A stretch of DNA of 64,000 nucleotides from Symsagittifera roscoffensis (lineage: Eukaryota; Xenacoelomorpha; Acoela; Convolutidae). Positions within the stretch are counted from its first letter, which is position 1. Every line of letters begins with the position of its first letter. The translations under genes and the position numbers were made by a program. The DNA is taken from positions 7,683,027 through 7,747,026 of the forward strand of contig NC_087068.1 of assembly GCF_963678635.1 (NCBI RefSeq), given 5' to 3'. This document shows positions 22,522 to 34,252 of this stretch, piece by piece. The notes under the pieces are model-generated. The model saw only the letters and a list, made by a program, of their open reading frames with translations. It did no database searches and was not told where the DNA came from.

Positions 22522-23656
22522 AAGAAAGAAAGAATAATCCAACTAGAGAAGCGTCAGGGTTCGCCAAAAAGCACAGCCAATTTCAGGCCAGTTAAGCAGA
22601 AACATTGTTGCTTTACTTGAGAGGCTTGAAGTTAGAGTCGGACTAATTTAACCTCTTTTCTCAAGAACCGATCAAGAAAGTGTAATCATTCAGTTTGGGT
22701 CGTTTGCGGGAGAAGTCAGTTTCAGTCTTGCTGGTATTTGTGTGGCCCAACTGTTTTGCAAGACGGAACAACTAACTTTCTCTTTTGCCCTTGGAACTTT
22801 ATTGTGGGGAAGGACTAAAGAAAAAATTGTTTTGCGGAGACACTTAAGCAACCAAGTTCACTTAATACACCCCATCACTATTGAATCAATTGATCCGATA
22901 GACTCTTCCTAATTATTCTCCGGAGATAATTGATCGATTCTCAAAATATCTATTCACTGATTTGCTGTCCACCAAAAATATCACTGTCACCCAGCATAAC
23001 AATCTTTATCACTATAATTCACACGTCAATTAATCCTAACTCGTAATCTCGATAACAATCGACTATTCGAACAACAATAAACTCGGCCAATCTGTTAGAA
23101 AATCATCCTCGGATTTGTTGCTCTGTGCGTGAAATAAAACATTCGATCAAAAGATTTATTTCTTCGACTGTCGCGTTTTGCTTGAAAGTAAATAACCGTT
23201 CCTCTGTTTGTCACTTGAAACGAAAACCTGCACCGCCCTTTATTGAATTAGCGTACTCAGCGGGCCTTGGCATTGACAAAACAATCCTGCGCTTGGTCTC
23301 GAAATTCGAAACAGCCCTGATCTCTGCAAAATCAAACCCTGTACCAAAAAGGGCCTTCAATCATTGATGCACAATCGAAATACATTGTTTCACTTGTAGT
23401 GATATTTAAGCTATCCTTTAACATATATCAGATATCGTTTTAGTGCCTTTTAACGGAACTCGTCGAATTATTTTTATTCGGACGAATTGTTTTCCTCGCC
23501 GGATTTTATTTTTGTTTCTTAATTTCTTGTGTATATATCGCTGATTTTAACTCGGACTTTCTTCTTACTTTCCTTGAAGCGAAGTTACTAATGTGATTCT
23601 ACTAATACTTGATTTCCTTTCCACAAATCGAATTATCATTTTATGCAATCGACACA

Positions 23657-23859
23657 ATGAACACGTCATCCACAATGCATGCTAATCAGACGCAGAAAAC
23701 TAGTCACACTAGTCAGACGAATACTCGCAGCCAGTCGGCGGCCAAGAAGAACCCGAAGTTCGCTTTTGCGATCGACACTCGGGATAAGGGGAAAATACCG
23801 ACAAATACAGACCCCAATACAATTCACAAACTATTCTGGACCAAATTCAAACCCGCAAA
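23657..23859 (+). CDS. Cyclin exon 1 (N-terminal tail)
   Basis: Begins ATGAACACGTCATCC with an A at -3; an earlier in-frame start has poorer context. Encodes a Thr/Ser/Asn-rich, basic tail (QTQKTSHTSQTNTRSQSAA) and FAFAIDTRDKGK. Donor aa|gtaagtat at 23859/23860, phase 2, joins exactly to exon 2. Confidence 0.7.
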
Positions 23860-26800
23860 GTAAGTATATTCAAAGGTCCAGTTTTTGAATTTGTTTCGAG
23901 GTTACAAGTCGATCAAAATATAGTCAAAATAAAGTCGGGATTATAGTCGAGCTCAAAGTGGATACATAGTGGAGTAGTTATGATTTTAGTTTTACTGTCT
24001 TGGTTTACTGTCTTGAAATGAAATAAAGAAACGCCAAAATGATTGTTAAATTTATTTTTCTTGTATGTTGGGATGTCGGTGCAATCGTAAACCTCCTAAA
24101 AGTTTTCTATTCAAAAAAGAGTATGAAAATACTATCAAAAATGGTTGTTTGAATTTAAAAGCACTCAAAAATAAAATTTGTCGTTGGAAGCCAGAACCTC
24201 ATTTTTCCGACAATTGAAAATTTTCTTTTCGGTTGTTTTATTATTTTTTCTCGCGAAAAATGAGGAACCACAAGTAATCGTTAGAATGGGTCGAGTGATA
24301 TATCATATAAAAGCCCTTTCAGTCGAGACAAACCGGTTGGAAGTTTAGAAAAACCGGCGAGTAAAGCGATCAAGTAACATGATAATGAGTATGAAAATTG
24401 CTCATTTCAGGTTAAGAAAACTTGATATCACTAAAAGGACAAATAATGTTGGAGGCTTCACGGCGTTTTAGTTGATTGTTTTTGTTCCTAGTTCTCGTGA
24501 AATATTTCTCCGAACAATTTAAAACGGTTTTCTCATTTAAAAATGATTTTTTCAGCAGCAGCTCTTCAGCATCTAGTAACAGTGTAGTGAGTGGGAGTGA
24601 ATTGAGGAGTCTTCACAATCTATTGCAGCTGGAGAAACAACTGCTTCTGAAGGGACTACAATGTGTGAGACAGTATACTACTGGACCCATTCTCAGCACT
24701 AATTACTCATCGCCAGACATAGAACTGTGGATGCGACAGAAGGTAAGCAAAAGTGTTCTCCATAAGTCACCCTTCCACTTCAATTCACTTTTAACTTTTC
24801 AATTACATATTTTGGAGTGATTTAATCCGCTACAATTTCTTCTGGAACCTGTATTGCTCGGATTTTACTATTTCACCTCCATATCTTGCAGTTTTAAGTG
24901 GTTAAGAAGATATCGGGGGCAGTGGTTTTGGTGGTTTAAGTGGTTTTGGGGACAGTTGAAAAGCTGGCATCTTTTGTGGGGTGCAAGATAGCAGGTTAGG
25001 CATAGAAAAGGACAAGAGTTGGGAGAGCTTACCGTTTTTTTTAGAAGGATTGTTCTGTGGGGTCAATTTTGAATGGAGGGATACATGTAATTTTAACCTT
25101 AGAGGTGGGGACTTCGACAAAGAACTTTGCGTGGTTGAGTTTTAAAATAGGTTTAAAATGAAAAGAGAAGACTTTGTCGCGGTTATAAAAATCTACGGGA
25201 GGGTTTTCGTTGAACGAATAGATATATAGAGTTTCAGTAGTTTCCTCTGTGAAGCAGTTCAGAATATAAGGGAGTATTTGGCGAGTGGGAAGGGATTGAG
25301 TGTGGTAAAACTGGTAGGTTGTTGGGAATAGTAGGTAGAGACAGATAAACTGAGAATTTAAGAGATTGTGGTGCTTTTTGACGTTTACCGCGTGAAGGCG
25401 GGGTCGTTTGGATCCTGAAAATTGAAACTATCAAAGTTTCGTCATGGAAAGTAGTTTCTAGTCTGTCGTAGAAAAAAAGATTCTCTCACCGTTTAGTCAA
25501 TTTTCACTTTAGTTAGGGCACCTTTCTCCTCTCACAAATTGAGAGTACCAAAACTCCTCAAAAATTCTACTTTCTGGTCATAGGCTAACCCTGGTCGTGT
25601 TTTACTACTTCCTTTGTTTGCCGTCCAACCCTAAAGTTTTTCTCAAAGCTTGTTGAGTGGATATAAACACTCAAGTTTGAGGGACGTGCGCGCAAAATAA
25701 TACATATTTTTCGGGCCGTTTTTTAATACGTCTTCGGCGCAGAAATTTTCGATAAATCAGGGAGATGCTCGAAAAGTCAATTAGGTCGACCATAAACGCC
25801 TTGAGAGTTAGCGATGCTTTGGGCTTCAAACTATTTACAATTTAGGAGCGAAATTACTAGGAGCTAAATTATTAATTTTTTGTTACTAGGAGCGAAATTT
25901 ATCACTTCGCTAACTCTATTATATGGCGTGTGGGGGGATGATTTTCATAAAAATCTTTAAGAAAAATAAAATCATTTCATTTGTATTAAATTTAATTTTT
26001 TCATGTTATTACTGCTCCATAGAGTGCTCTATAAATTGAGGCATGTTAATTGGTTAAAAAAAAAATTTTCAATTTGACTGGTACTGCTAATGCGTCATAA
26101 TTGGCGTGCGTCACTTAAGAAATTTTGTAGACTCAGAGTTTTACTCATTCAGTTTTCCCTTAGTGTTATCGGTCATATTTTTGCTTGTGTATGCAATTGC
26201 AATTTCGCCTCTGTGTATCCTTTATACTCTTGGATAAAGTAATTCTTCTTTTTTTTAGTGTCTGGAGTGGCTGCTAGAAGTATCGGAGGGCAGAGAGGCT
26301 GACCCAAATGTGACACTACACGCCATGAGTCTATTCGACCAGATGCTAGTGCGCCAGTGCATCCCAAACGAGAAACTACAACTGGTCGCAGCCACAGGGT
26401 ATTTATTGGCATCCAAACTCAGAGAGACTTGTCCAGTCACCCCCGCGGAACTGGAGGCATTAACTTATTCTTCCTGTTCGGAACAAGAAATCAGACAGTT
26501 CGAGATGGTCATGACAGTGAGCTTAGGTCAGTTAGCAAAGAGCGTTGTGACGTATTCTACTCATAAGAGCTTAATCAGAGAAATATCTTATTTCAAGGCC
26601 GTACCAAGTTGTCACATTTTTTTTTCAGTTAAATTTAATCAAAATAAATCTGTGAAACTGCAGGTGCATTTGATAAAATCAAGAAAGCGGCAGCAATCAA
26701 TACCAATCACGAAACCAATGAAGTTGACTGTTCTTCGTCAATATAATCTGCTCTGATAAGTTCCATAAAACGACAGTGCCGATGTTTTTCAAGTTAGTTA

Positions 26801-28138
26801 ATTGAGTTTTGAAATATTAGTTGTCTCGTCTTCTGCCGGTTTGAGGAGTTCTTAGAGCTGAATTGGAGTATGCTTTTTGATAGCCATGAAAAAGCGTGTT
26901 ATATAACTCTTATTGTGTTGCTGTTTTTCTGAAGAGCTATAGGTAAGTTTGAAAAGTTTAAAATTAAGGTTAAATGTTGATAAAAATGAATTCAGGAAGT
27001 CTGTTCATGGTTACTTATATTATGTGTGGATAATTGTGTTTGTTATGTTGTTTAGATTGGGACCTAGACAGTGTGACCCCCTTGCCCTTCCTGCAGAGCA
27101 TGGCCTCGTTCCTAGTGTGCAGTGAAGTGGTGGGTGTGATGGTGGAGAGGGCAACTGAAGTAGTCCTGAAGTGTGTGCTGTGTGAACAGATGCTGGGACT
27201 GAGTCAGTCTCTGTTGGCAGCTGCTAGTCTGTTGTACACTATGGCTAGTCTAGCAGTCAGTCCACAGGCACAGAATGTAAGTTTCCACCACTTTCGTGCT
27301 ATATAGAGCTGCTTTTTGTCGTATTCTCGCTAGTGTTTGCGAATCACAGCTTTGCCTCTGTGTAAATTTTCATATTTGAGCAGCATCAGGTTGGCATAGT
27401 TAGGTATCCTGTTAATGAAGAAGGCTGTTATTTCGTGTGTGCTGTCTGATTTTTCTTCTAAAAGTTTTAAAAATTTTTCAGGCTCAAACTGAAATTTTGA
27501 CAGTTTGACTTTGATTTCTTCATAAATTCACTTCAAAAATTTTCCTATTGATCCAGTTATCTCAAATTTGGTTAGCTTACTAGAAAATTGTTGATCATAA
27601 AACGTTCTTGAAATTCAATAAGCTTTGATGCAATACTTTTTTTCTCCGCAACTTTCAAAAAATTCTGAATCCTTTAGTTCGTTCATTAACACTTCGAACC
27701 GTCTGTTGGCGATCCTCGTATGGTTTTTTAGTACTGATTTATGAGCTACGCTTTGCCGCTTTTGTAGCATGTCTTAGATATCTGATAGTTGGAGTGTGAA
27801 TAGCAATTGTTTTGCAGGTGTTCAACTTGTGCTCTCATCGCCTGGTGGACATCTTAGGCTGCAACATGGAGACACTTCTCTCAGTCACAGACCAGATGCA
27901 TTGCATCATGGTTTACGGCGACGCCAACCCCCCCACAACAACCAACTGCACATCACAAATGGGAGAAACAGGGGGAATGACATCGGCGGAAAACAACAAC
28001 GACCTCGACTATCCCCCTATTGTACCACCCCTGACGTCTGTGGTATCGAATGTGACCCCACCCAAGTCGGCAGGGATCGTGAGTGAAAGTGTAGGCACCA
28101 CGCCTAGTGCGCCTCACGATATGAACTTCGCCCTTTGA
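23657..28138 (+). CDS. D-type cyclin
   Basis: Complete gene of five exons: 23657-23859, 24556-24742, 26259-26526, 27056-27276 and 27818-28138. Spliced length is 1200 nt, or 399 aa, with intron phases 2, 0, 1, 0 and no internal stop. D-type cyclins bind CDK4/6 and drive phosphorylation of retinoblastoma protein in G1. The first cyclin box (about 92-215) shows WLLEV, KLQLVAATGYLLASKLRETCPVT and the EIRQFEMVM helix, followed by WDLDSVTPLPFL, the counterpart of W(N/D)L..VTPHDF in cyclin D. The second box has SLLAAASLLYTMAS. The first 80 residues and the C-terminal 70 are low complexity, with TP sites near the end. An N-terminal LxCxE is absent; LVCSE occurs at 239-243. Start ATG has A at -3. Family confident; subtype D rather than another mitotic or J/G cyclin is inferred from motif order. 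Confidence 0.85.
24556..24742 (+). CDS. Cyclin exon 2 (start of cyclin box)
   Basis: Acceptor tttttcag at 24555; its first base completes the split codon. Encodes a Ser run, then LHNLLQLEKQLLLKGLQC and SPDIELWMRQK. Donor aag|gtaagc, phase 0. Confidence 0.8.
24743..26258 (+). other. Cyclin intron 2
   Basis: 1.5 kb. Contains a partial Helentron-like copy (about 25845-26030; TATGGCGTGTGGGGGGATGA, GTTATTACTGCTCCATAGA). A CAATTTCGCCTCTGTGTATCC stretch at 26200-26220 resembles the 3' end of SINE family 2. No other exon seen. Confidence 0.6.
26259..26526 (+). CDS. Cyclin exon 3 (core of first cyclin box)
   Basis: Acceptor ttttttag at 26258. Encodes CLEWLLEVSEG ... QLVAATGYLLASKLRET ... FEMVMTVSL. 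Two donors are possible: gtgagc after ATGACA, or gtcagt at 26527. Only the second joins in frame (phase 1) to exon 4 and restores the family spacing before WDLDSVTP. Confidence 0.85.
27056..27276 (+). CDS. Cyclin exon 4 (second cyclin box)
   Basis: Acceptor gttgtttag at 27055. Encodes WDLDSVTPLPFLQSMASFL, then LVCSEVVGVMVERA and SQSLLAAASLLYTMASLAV. Donor aat|gtaagt, phase 0. Confidence 0.85.
27277..27817 (+). other. Cyclin intron 4
   Basis: 541 bp, AT-rich. TTGTCGTATTCTCGCTAGTG followed by AGCTTTGCCTCTGTGTAAA (about 27314-27365) recurs at 31515-31565, so a fragment of a dispersed repeat is present. Nothing else is recognised. Confidence 0.5.
27818..28138 (+). CDS. Cyclin exon 5 (end of fold and C-terminal tail)
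   Basis: Acceptor ttttgcag at 27817. Encodes VFNLCSHRLVDILGCNM, the last helices of the second cyclin fold, then a disordered Thr/Pro/Asn-rich tail with TPP and TPS sites, ending with TGA at 28136-28138. D cyclins are commonly destabilised through a phosphorylated Thr-Pro near the C-terminus. The TP sites here are candidates for that role, which is inference. Confidence 0.85.
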   Translation: MFNLCSHRLVDILGCNMETLLSVTDQMHCIMVYGDANPPTTTNCTSQMGETGGMTSAENNNDLDYPPIVPPLTSVVSNVTPPKSAGIVSESVGTTPSAPHDMNFAL

Positions 28139-28379
28139 GGCGGGGGGGGGGGAGTTGTGAAAGGTGTTGTCATGTGGCTAAGAGAAGCTGTTCTACATCA
28201 CATCACCAGGACATACAAACGAATGATTTGAAAGTGAAGTCAAAATGATTGAAGTTTCTCGGAGTCGGAGCTTTAATGGACTTGACAGGACTAGAAAGAG
28301 ACCATCTGAAAACAAAACATCATTAACTGTCTGATTGGTCTTTCCGTACAAAAAATTCTGCTACTCATTGGTGCCTTAA

Positions 28380-28493
28380 AATAAAAAACTGATCTAGTTT
28401 TTCAAACAGAAACTCTTTGAATATACAACTTATTCATCGCCATTTGTCTATCAAGCACTCTTGCGTACGTTGATCGTTGTAAAGTGCAATAAA
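28380..28493 (+). terminator. Candidate polyadenylation signals of the cyclin gene
   Basis: AATAAA at 28380-28385 and again at 28488-28493, about 245 and 350 nt after the stop codon. A G-run at 28141-28150 follows the stop. No cDNA evidence is available here to decide which is used. Confidence 0.4.
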
Positions 28494-30258
28494 ACAATTC
28501 TTTTAATTTTGAAGGTGTGTTAAAAAAACAAATAATACATGCAATTACAACGTTGATAGCTTTTGAGTATTTGTTCGTTGAATGTTCAAGTTGCTTATTT
28601 ATTTCCAAATTTGTTATTTTTCGTTCCAGTTTAATAATACTTACCAAATCAATAAACCATTAGGTAGCTTAGTTTGTGCAATAGAATTTGATAAGTTGAT
28701 ATTAATGAATTATTTGGTACTTCTACTTAACCAAAATTCTCCTGATATAGATGAAATTTTGGCTTGTGATAATCTTTTTTAACGTCTGGCGCTTGCGATA
28801 ATTTGGAATCTGCGAACTGTTAACTCATTTGGTTGTTGTTCTCTTTTAAACATCATTTTAATCTCAGGAATTTCGAGCAGGTAACTTAACAGACTCAAAT
28901 ACGATTTTCTGTATCTCAAGATCGTTTCTAAAGTGGCATACCATATGACCAAAGATCCCACATAGAATAAGTGATTAAAATCATGAGAGTTTTTTTTAAA
29001 ATCTTACTTGAGAATGCATTATTCTTTATAAAATTCTGGAAACATTTGAAGTTTTTTTTTAACTTCAAATGCTTTGTTGACTTCATATCTGAGTCTGGGA
29101 ATATATCGTGCAAAATGATTCCCCAAACTGCTGTCGTAACTAAAAACTGACGCAAAAGATATTTTTACGTTCCAAAATGCAGTGTGTGTGAGGGGGATTT
29201 TTTTGACGGTGCATTGGATTAATCTAGCATTAAAACTGCTCCTCAATTACCGAATAAACGAGCAGCGACTGACGCGAAACTCGCTCGGACATGCAATACT
29301 AACTTTTCGAAAAGCCGAATCAGCGACGCAAACTGTTGATTCGAACAACCTTACTTGTCTCCTGAACTAATGCATACAAAGTAGTTGATGTGCTTTGGTA
29401 TACCTGGTGCCTTCTGTGGTCTTTTAAGAAAATAACTCATGGAAAACACAAAAATTGTGCCTTATTTGGTGCTAGATTAGATATTGTCACTTAGATTTAC
29501 TCTTCTGTCCTTTTTATGTTTTAGTTCCATAATTAATTGCCTTTAGTACGTTACGTAGAAAGCCGTGCTTTTATATTTATTACCCCGGTTCGTTATTTAT
29601 TTCTGTTCAATGTATTATGTTTGTCATCTGGTATTAAGTTTGACAACCACTTTGAAATGCTAATTTAAAGTCATGATTTTATATGTAACCAGATTATCCA
29701 ATCGATAATATGTGCAACACCTAAAATTAACTAAACACTACTACTTGCCTCTCAAAATGACGTTGCAACAACCAACCCCCCTACCTATTCGAGGGTGGGG
29801 GAGGTTGTTTTAGTGCATACTTTTACTGTATCCTTAAATGCATTAGAGTGCTGTAATACTACTTCACGTGAGCTGCTTGTATACTTATTTACCCTCAGTT
29901 TGTCAATACTTCTGACAGAATGTGTTATGTACCATTTACCATCAATGCATTTAGGCGTCATCTATTGTGGTTTTAGCTTCTAGAACTGACCTAATGTTTC
30001 ATTACAGGAAGATTGTGTGCTTTTATGCTCTGCTCAATCATTTGTTCTTCTACAACTTTTATTCTGTCTCCATAACGCTTTGACATTTTTTGTTTCAGTA
30101 AAAGACAATTTATTTTTCTGCAATTCAGTTTCTGTTCCCCAATAAAAAAGACTCGATTTGAAAGGTAGAGAAGTAATATACGGTGTTTTTGAGACAACTT
30201 TCTTTGGTTACAAATAATGAAATTTTTTGAGCAAAAATTAGCAGCAACAATTAAACAT
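28494..30258. other. Intergenic, unassigned
   Basis: No gene, RNA or clear repeat recognised. Short frames on both strands have AT-driven composition and no family motif. Confidence 0.4.
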
Positions 30259-30677
30259 CAGCAAGACTGCTCGTTTATCAGGTTAAAGCCTTGAATGTTC
30301 CGACTGCCCCTTAATCAATATCGAATATCTTTTACGAAAAGAAAATATCAAAAAACTGTAAATTTTGGACAATATGAAAAGTCAAGTGAGAAAATTTGAG
30401 GCGTACGAAATTGATACGACCGATAAGCTAGCCTCAATTAATCGGATAAAATCTACAAAGCGTGCATAAATTAGTCCAGAGCATGGCCAAATTGGTAATT
30501 TTCAAACTCCCAAACTTTGCAAAAAATGATCGGACGCAAAATATCTTTTCAAATTTGATTTTAGCGAGTCGATATCTTCAATAGGGCATGAAAAGTTTTT
30601 GTTAAAAACTCTTATTTCGATTGTCGAAAATTGACTGAATAAAAAAACTACCCCAAGTTTTTTTTGAAAGTCGGAAC
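30259..30677 (-). mobile_element. Helentron-like element (second subfamily)
   Basis: Reverse-orientation copy of about 420 bp. Complement of the left edge reads AGTCGGAACATTCAAGG ... GAGCAGTCTTGC, the 3' terminal module. The right edge carries GAAAGTCGGAAC, the complement of the 5' terminus. Internal blocks (ATAAGCTAGCCTCAATTAAT, AGAGCATGGCCAAATTGG, GCGAGTCGATATCTTCAATA) match the copy at 694-1115 better than the 42839 type. Confidence 0.6.
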
Positions 30678-31210
30678 AAAAATGGTGAAGTTCCGAATAT
30701 TTGAACCGAGTTTTAAAGTGTTGCAGGTACTTTCTTCTCTTCTCTTTTGAATAAAAGTTAATCGAACGTTGAAAAAACTTGAGCAATTACAAGATAAAAA
30801 TGAGGTTGGAAGCTCTGATCGAATCTGCGTTCAGCAAGAGAAAAATTGAAAAAAATTGATTTGTTTTCAAAGTATAAGTATTCTTTTAATGCGAATTATT
30901 GTCGGATTTTGCGAAAACTGTCTCATGAAAGAAACGAATCACGATTTGTTTTTGCTGCCTTGCCTATTTTTTGTTGGGTTTTTAATTTTGTTTTTTATTA
31001 TTTTCTTCTTTTCCCGTAATCTACTTATCGGAAAACGAATGAAAAAGAGATATCAAGTTAAAAAATATGACCTTCCGAGGTTCAGTAAAATTAGTAACCG
31101 CTAGTTTTCTGTGACAAAATATCAACGAAACATTAATAAATATTTTTTTAAAGCCTTTGCAAGCTTGATGTTTTACAGTGCTCTCAAAGGGACAAACTAT
31201 CCGTGTAAAT

Positions 31211-31490
31211 CAGTTCGTATTTACACTTACGATCAGCTTAGTCTGTTATTACGAACCTTCTTTTTTTCTAAGCTAACTCGCAAATGTAAGTGTTCACTTA
31301 TTTGGAAATTTTACTGTAGCATTGGAAATTGCATAGCATCTGTTCTCTGTTTTATCTGTGACTAAATGGTTTTTGGTACCTATTAAGCTTCCGTGGCTTA
31401 GTGGTTAGTGTGAGGCTCCTAAATTCTAAGTGGCAGGTTCGTACCTGAGAGGAAGACGAATTTTTGCTTATTCGAGGATTAATTCTAATT
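31211..31490 (+). mobile_element. tRNA-SINE family 2, second copy
   Basis: Same order as at 17828: TTACGAACCTTCTTTTTTTC, CTAACTCGCAAA, TGTAGCATTGGAAATTGCATAG, CATCTGTTCTCTGTTTTATCTG, then the tRNA-like GCTTCCGTGGCTTAGTGGTTAG ... GGCAGGTTCGTACCTGAG and TTATTCGAGGATT. Together with copy 1 it fixes the extent at about 280-295 bp. Confidence 0.6.
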
Positions 31491-32290
31491 TTTATTATTG
31501 CACTTCATAGAGCTTTTTTGTCGTGTTCTCGCAAGTGTTTGCGATGCCAAACTTCGCCTCCCTGTTTTTTGCTTTCATTTTACATCCATTTGGTTCACCT
31601 CAATTAAAAAGCTATTATCTTGATTTAGTGGAGTGTTCAAAGAGATAAACCATCCGTGTAAAACATATCTTACTTCATTTTTGCTCTCACCTCACATCCA
31701 GTTGGTTTCCTGCAATTAAAAAGCTATTAGCTTGCTTCAGTGGAGTATTTTACTGTAAAAATAGGTTTTGATGCTATTTTTGGTGGTTATGTGGTAAACT
31801 CGACACAACCTTATGTTATTAACGTTATTCAGACTCTTTTGTAGGTCGGGATGATTTTTTTGTTTTTCCTTGAAAAGTTTATAAAAAAAGCTCAAGCTCA
31901 AATTTACTTTTCCCGGTTTGATTTTTGTTAAAGTTCAGTTGATTCTCTTTGTTACAAGGAAAACATTTTCACTATTGAACCGCAAAAGCGTAAAGGTTAC
32001 GAAAAACTTGATTGACAAATTTGGAGATGGAAGTATTTAATGAATTTTGAGAGCAATCATCTTGAAAGCTGCAGCTGGAGTTTTTTGCCGGAAAGAATAA
32101 TGCTTCCAACCATTTTAAGAAAGTTTGGGATTTTGTTGGTCGAGAACTAATCAAGTCAAAAATAACTAATGGAGAAAAGTCATTCTCAAGGTTGAAAAGT
32201 TTAGCTTTTTAATCGATTAACGTAATGATGACTTTTATTTCAACAGAGTAGTTTTTTCTCGTTAATTGGCTGACGCTCAATAGTTTTTTT
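31491..32290. other. Intergenic with short repeats
   Basis: CCATTTGGTTCACCTCAATTAAAAAGCTATTA... and a near-repeat occur at about 31585-31640 and 31695-31755 (ATCCAGTTGGTTTCCTGCAATTAAAAAGC), a local duplication with a spacing of about 110 bp. No gene seen. Confidence 0.45.
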
Positions 32291-32299
32291 GTTCATTAG

Positions 32300-33025
32300 T
32301 TTTGGGATTGGGAAGTTTGGAAAGACCGCCTACTGTCTACTGTGTCTGCATGCTCTCCTAGTTTTTTTGTCTTGCCACTCTGTCTACAACCTTCGAAAAA
32401 GTCGGTGAAGGGAAATTTGACCCATATTTTTGTATTTTTGATTTTTTTTCGTTTTCTCAAGAGCTGCCGTTTCAAATCTGAGATTTGTTTTCAATGAATA
32501 GAAATGGTTTCAGAGCGCTCCTCTGCATAAACTGTTATACCCAATTTTTTGTAAATATAATTTTCTGGCCCTCGGAATAGTGAAAACTTTGCTTATTTTT
32601 ACCTTTTTTTTGAAATTTTTTGATTTCTCTCGAAAACTAACCCTCCAAATCTCAAGTTGTAGGTTCAATGGTTATAACGGGTAGACGAAAACTCCCTCGC
32701 ATTAGGAGTCTATCACAATTTTTTTATGCAAAATTTGCCGCCCTCGGAAAGTCAATTTTTTGCTTTTTTGACCGTTTTGTTTTTAAGTTTTGAATTTTCT
32801 CGAAAACTACATTCACATACCTTAAATTTTGAGTTCAATCCAAAGAACGGGTTACGGAAAGCGCGTTTGCCTGGACGACTACGCCCAAATTTTTCAAATA
32901 AGATTTATGACCCTAAGAAAAGTCCAATTTTTGATTTTTTGACCGTTTTCTGAAACTTTTGGTTCTTCTCGAAAACTACTCTCTCAAATCTGAGTTTTCG
33001 GGCTCAATCGAAAAAACAGAACCCT
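32300..33025 (+). repeat. Block C of degenerate tandem repeat
   Basis: Four or more units of the repeat found in blocks A and B, with TCAAATCTGAGA-type motifs near 32477, 32647, 32815 and 32987. The same flanking phrases occur (GGGTTACGGAAAGC, ACTACGCCCAAATTTTTC, TTTTGACCGTTTT). The start GAAAGACCGCCTACTGTCTACTG also resembles the start of block B. Shorter than A and B. Confidence 0.6.
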
Positions 33026-33827
33026 TGAGAAGTTCCAATAGTGTGCGATAGCTCAAAAGGTCAAAAGCTTAAGAGAGATCTAGAGGGGCGAGTACAATTT
33101 TTTTTGAACAAGTCACCAGCGCAGCACGTATTAGTCGAGATAATACGATCCAATTTTCGTAACGTTAGTTAGTTCAAATTTTATGCCTCTTAGAGCTTGA
33201 AACATAAAGCAAGTTGAAAAATTTATGAAGGATGATAAATTTTTTCTCCCGATATTTAAAAATGTTTCAAATAGCTAGATAGCTATCGTTCTAAGATTTA
33301 AGTTGCGTGAAAGATACCTAATCTGAGTTCATTGCAGACAAAGTCGTATAAGTTTCACGTGTTCGTGATTTGTTATGATAAGAGCCTCTTAAGTTTTTGA
33401 GTTGATTACTCGGCCACTCTTGGTGATAGTTGGTCTACTCTTGAGCGTTGATCGATTTATCACAATCTAAGTTGGTTCATTTTTTTAACCGATACGGACA
33501 CCGATACACCAAAGATTTGAATAAAGTGTTTATAGTTTGTAATAAATGTTAACAAATGTTTATACGCAATGTGTGATTGGCCTTCGGTTGGTAATGTAAA
33601 TTAGTACTTTTTTTGAAGTGTATTCGAGAAAGACTATTCTGTTGTCGATCGATCAAAGTGCTCATTTTTATTAACTTTTGGCTGTGAAGTCATAATAAAC
33701 TGTATTGATCGAGCTAATCGGATCAGTTGTGAAAAACATTAAAAATAATTTAGCTTAAAGAAATTTGCAGGTAAACTTCTCGACGTGTTTTGTCACTGAT
33801 CATAAACAGGTAAGAGTTAGTCGTATC

Positions 33828-34252
33828 CAGGGGCGGATCTAGGATTTTCTCGAGGGGGGCGGATTTTCAAAAAAAAATCGAAAATTTTGACGACCTTTTT
33901 TTTCTTTTTTTTTAGGTCGATCAAATTGATTTTTTGAGTTCTCCCAAAGCACTGTTTTGCCCCTATTTTGGCTAAATTTTCTGCGCCGCAAGCAAATTTT
34001 TGAAAAACAGTCAAAAAAGCCATTTTTGGGCACTTTTTGAAAATTGTTGACAAAAAAATCGCGTTTTTTTTTGGCGCGCGCTCCCCCTCAAAGTTAGTAT
34101 ATATTGGCGCCAAAGGCGCCTAGAAAAAATTTTAGGGTCGGTCGGCCAAAAATGGATTTCTGAAAAAGTATCAAAGGGGGGACCTTTTGGGTCGGCAGGG
34201 GGTCGAATCCCTGAGGGAGGGCCTCCGCCCCCCCTCCCTAAATCCGCCCCTG
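33828..34252 (+). mobile_element. hAT-type MITE, complete, with 8-bp target duplication
   Basis: 425 bp flanked by direct copies of GTCGTATC (33820-33827 and 34253-34260). Ends are CAGGGGCGGATCTAGG and its inverse (CCTAAATCCGCCCCTG). CAG-type ends plus 8-bp duplication are diagnostic of the hAT superfamily. It contains GGCGCCAAAGGCGCC and poly-A/T stretches but no transposase, so it is non-autonomous. The intact duplication suggests fairly recent insertion. Confidence 0.9.

Noticed and set aside
24476-24820. 114-codon frame as a single-exon gene
   Set aside because: Only 24556-24742 has cyclin character; the rest is intron read-through on both sides of good splice sites.
26511-26522. Donor ACA|gtgagc for cyclin exon 3
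   Set aside because: Gives a phase that does not join in frame to exon 4; the donor 10 bp downstream (gtcagt) restores the frame and the residues before WDLDSVTP.
27796-28086. Alternative 96-codon frame overlapping cyclin exon 5
   Set aside because: Shadow frame of exon 5; the frame continuing the cyclin fold after the tttgcag acceptor is the real one.
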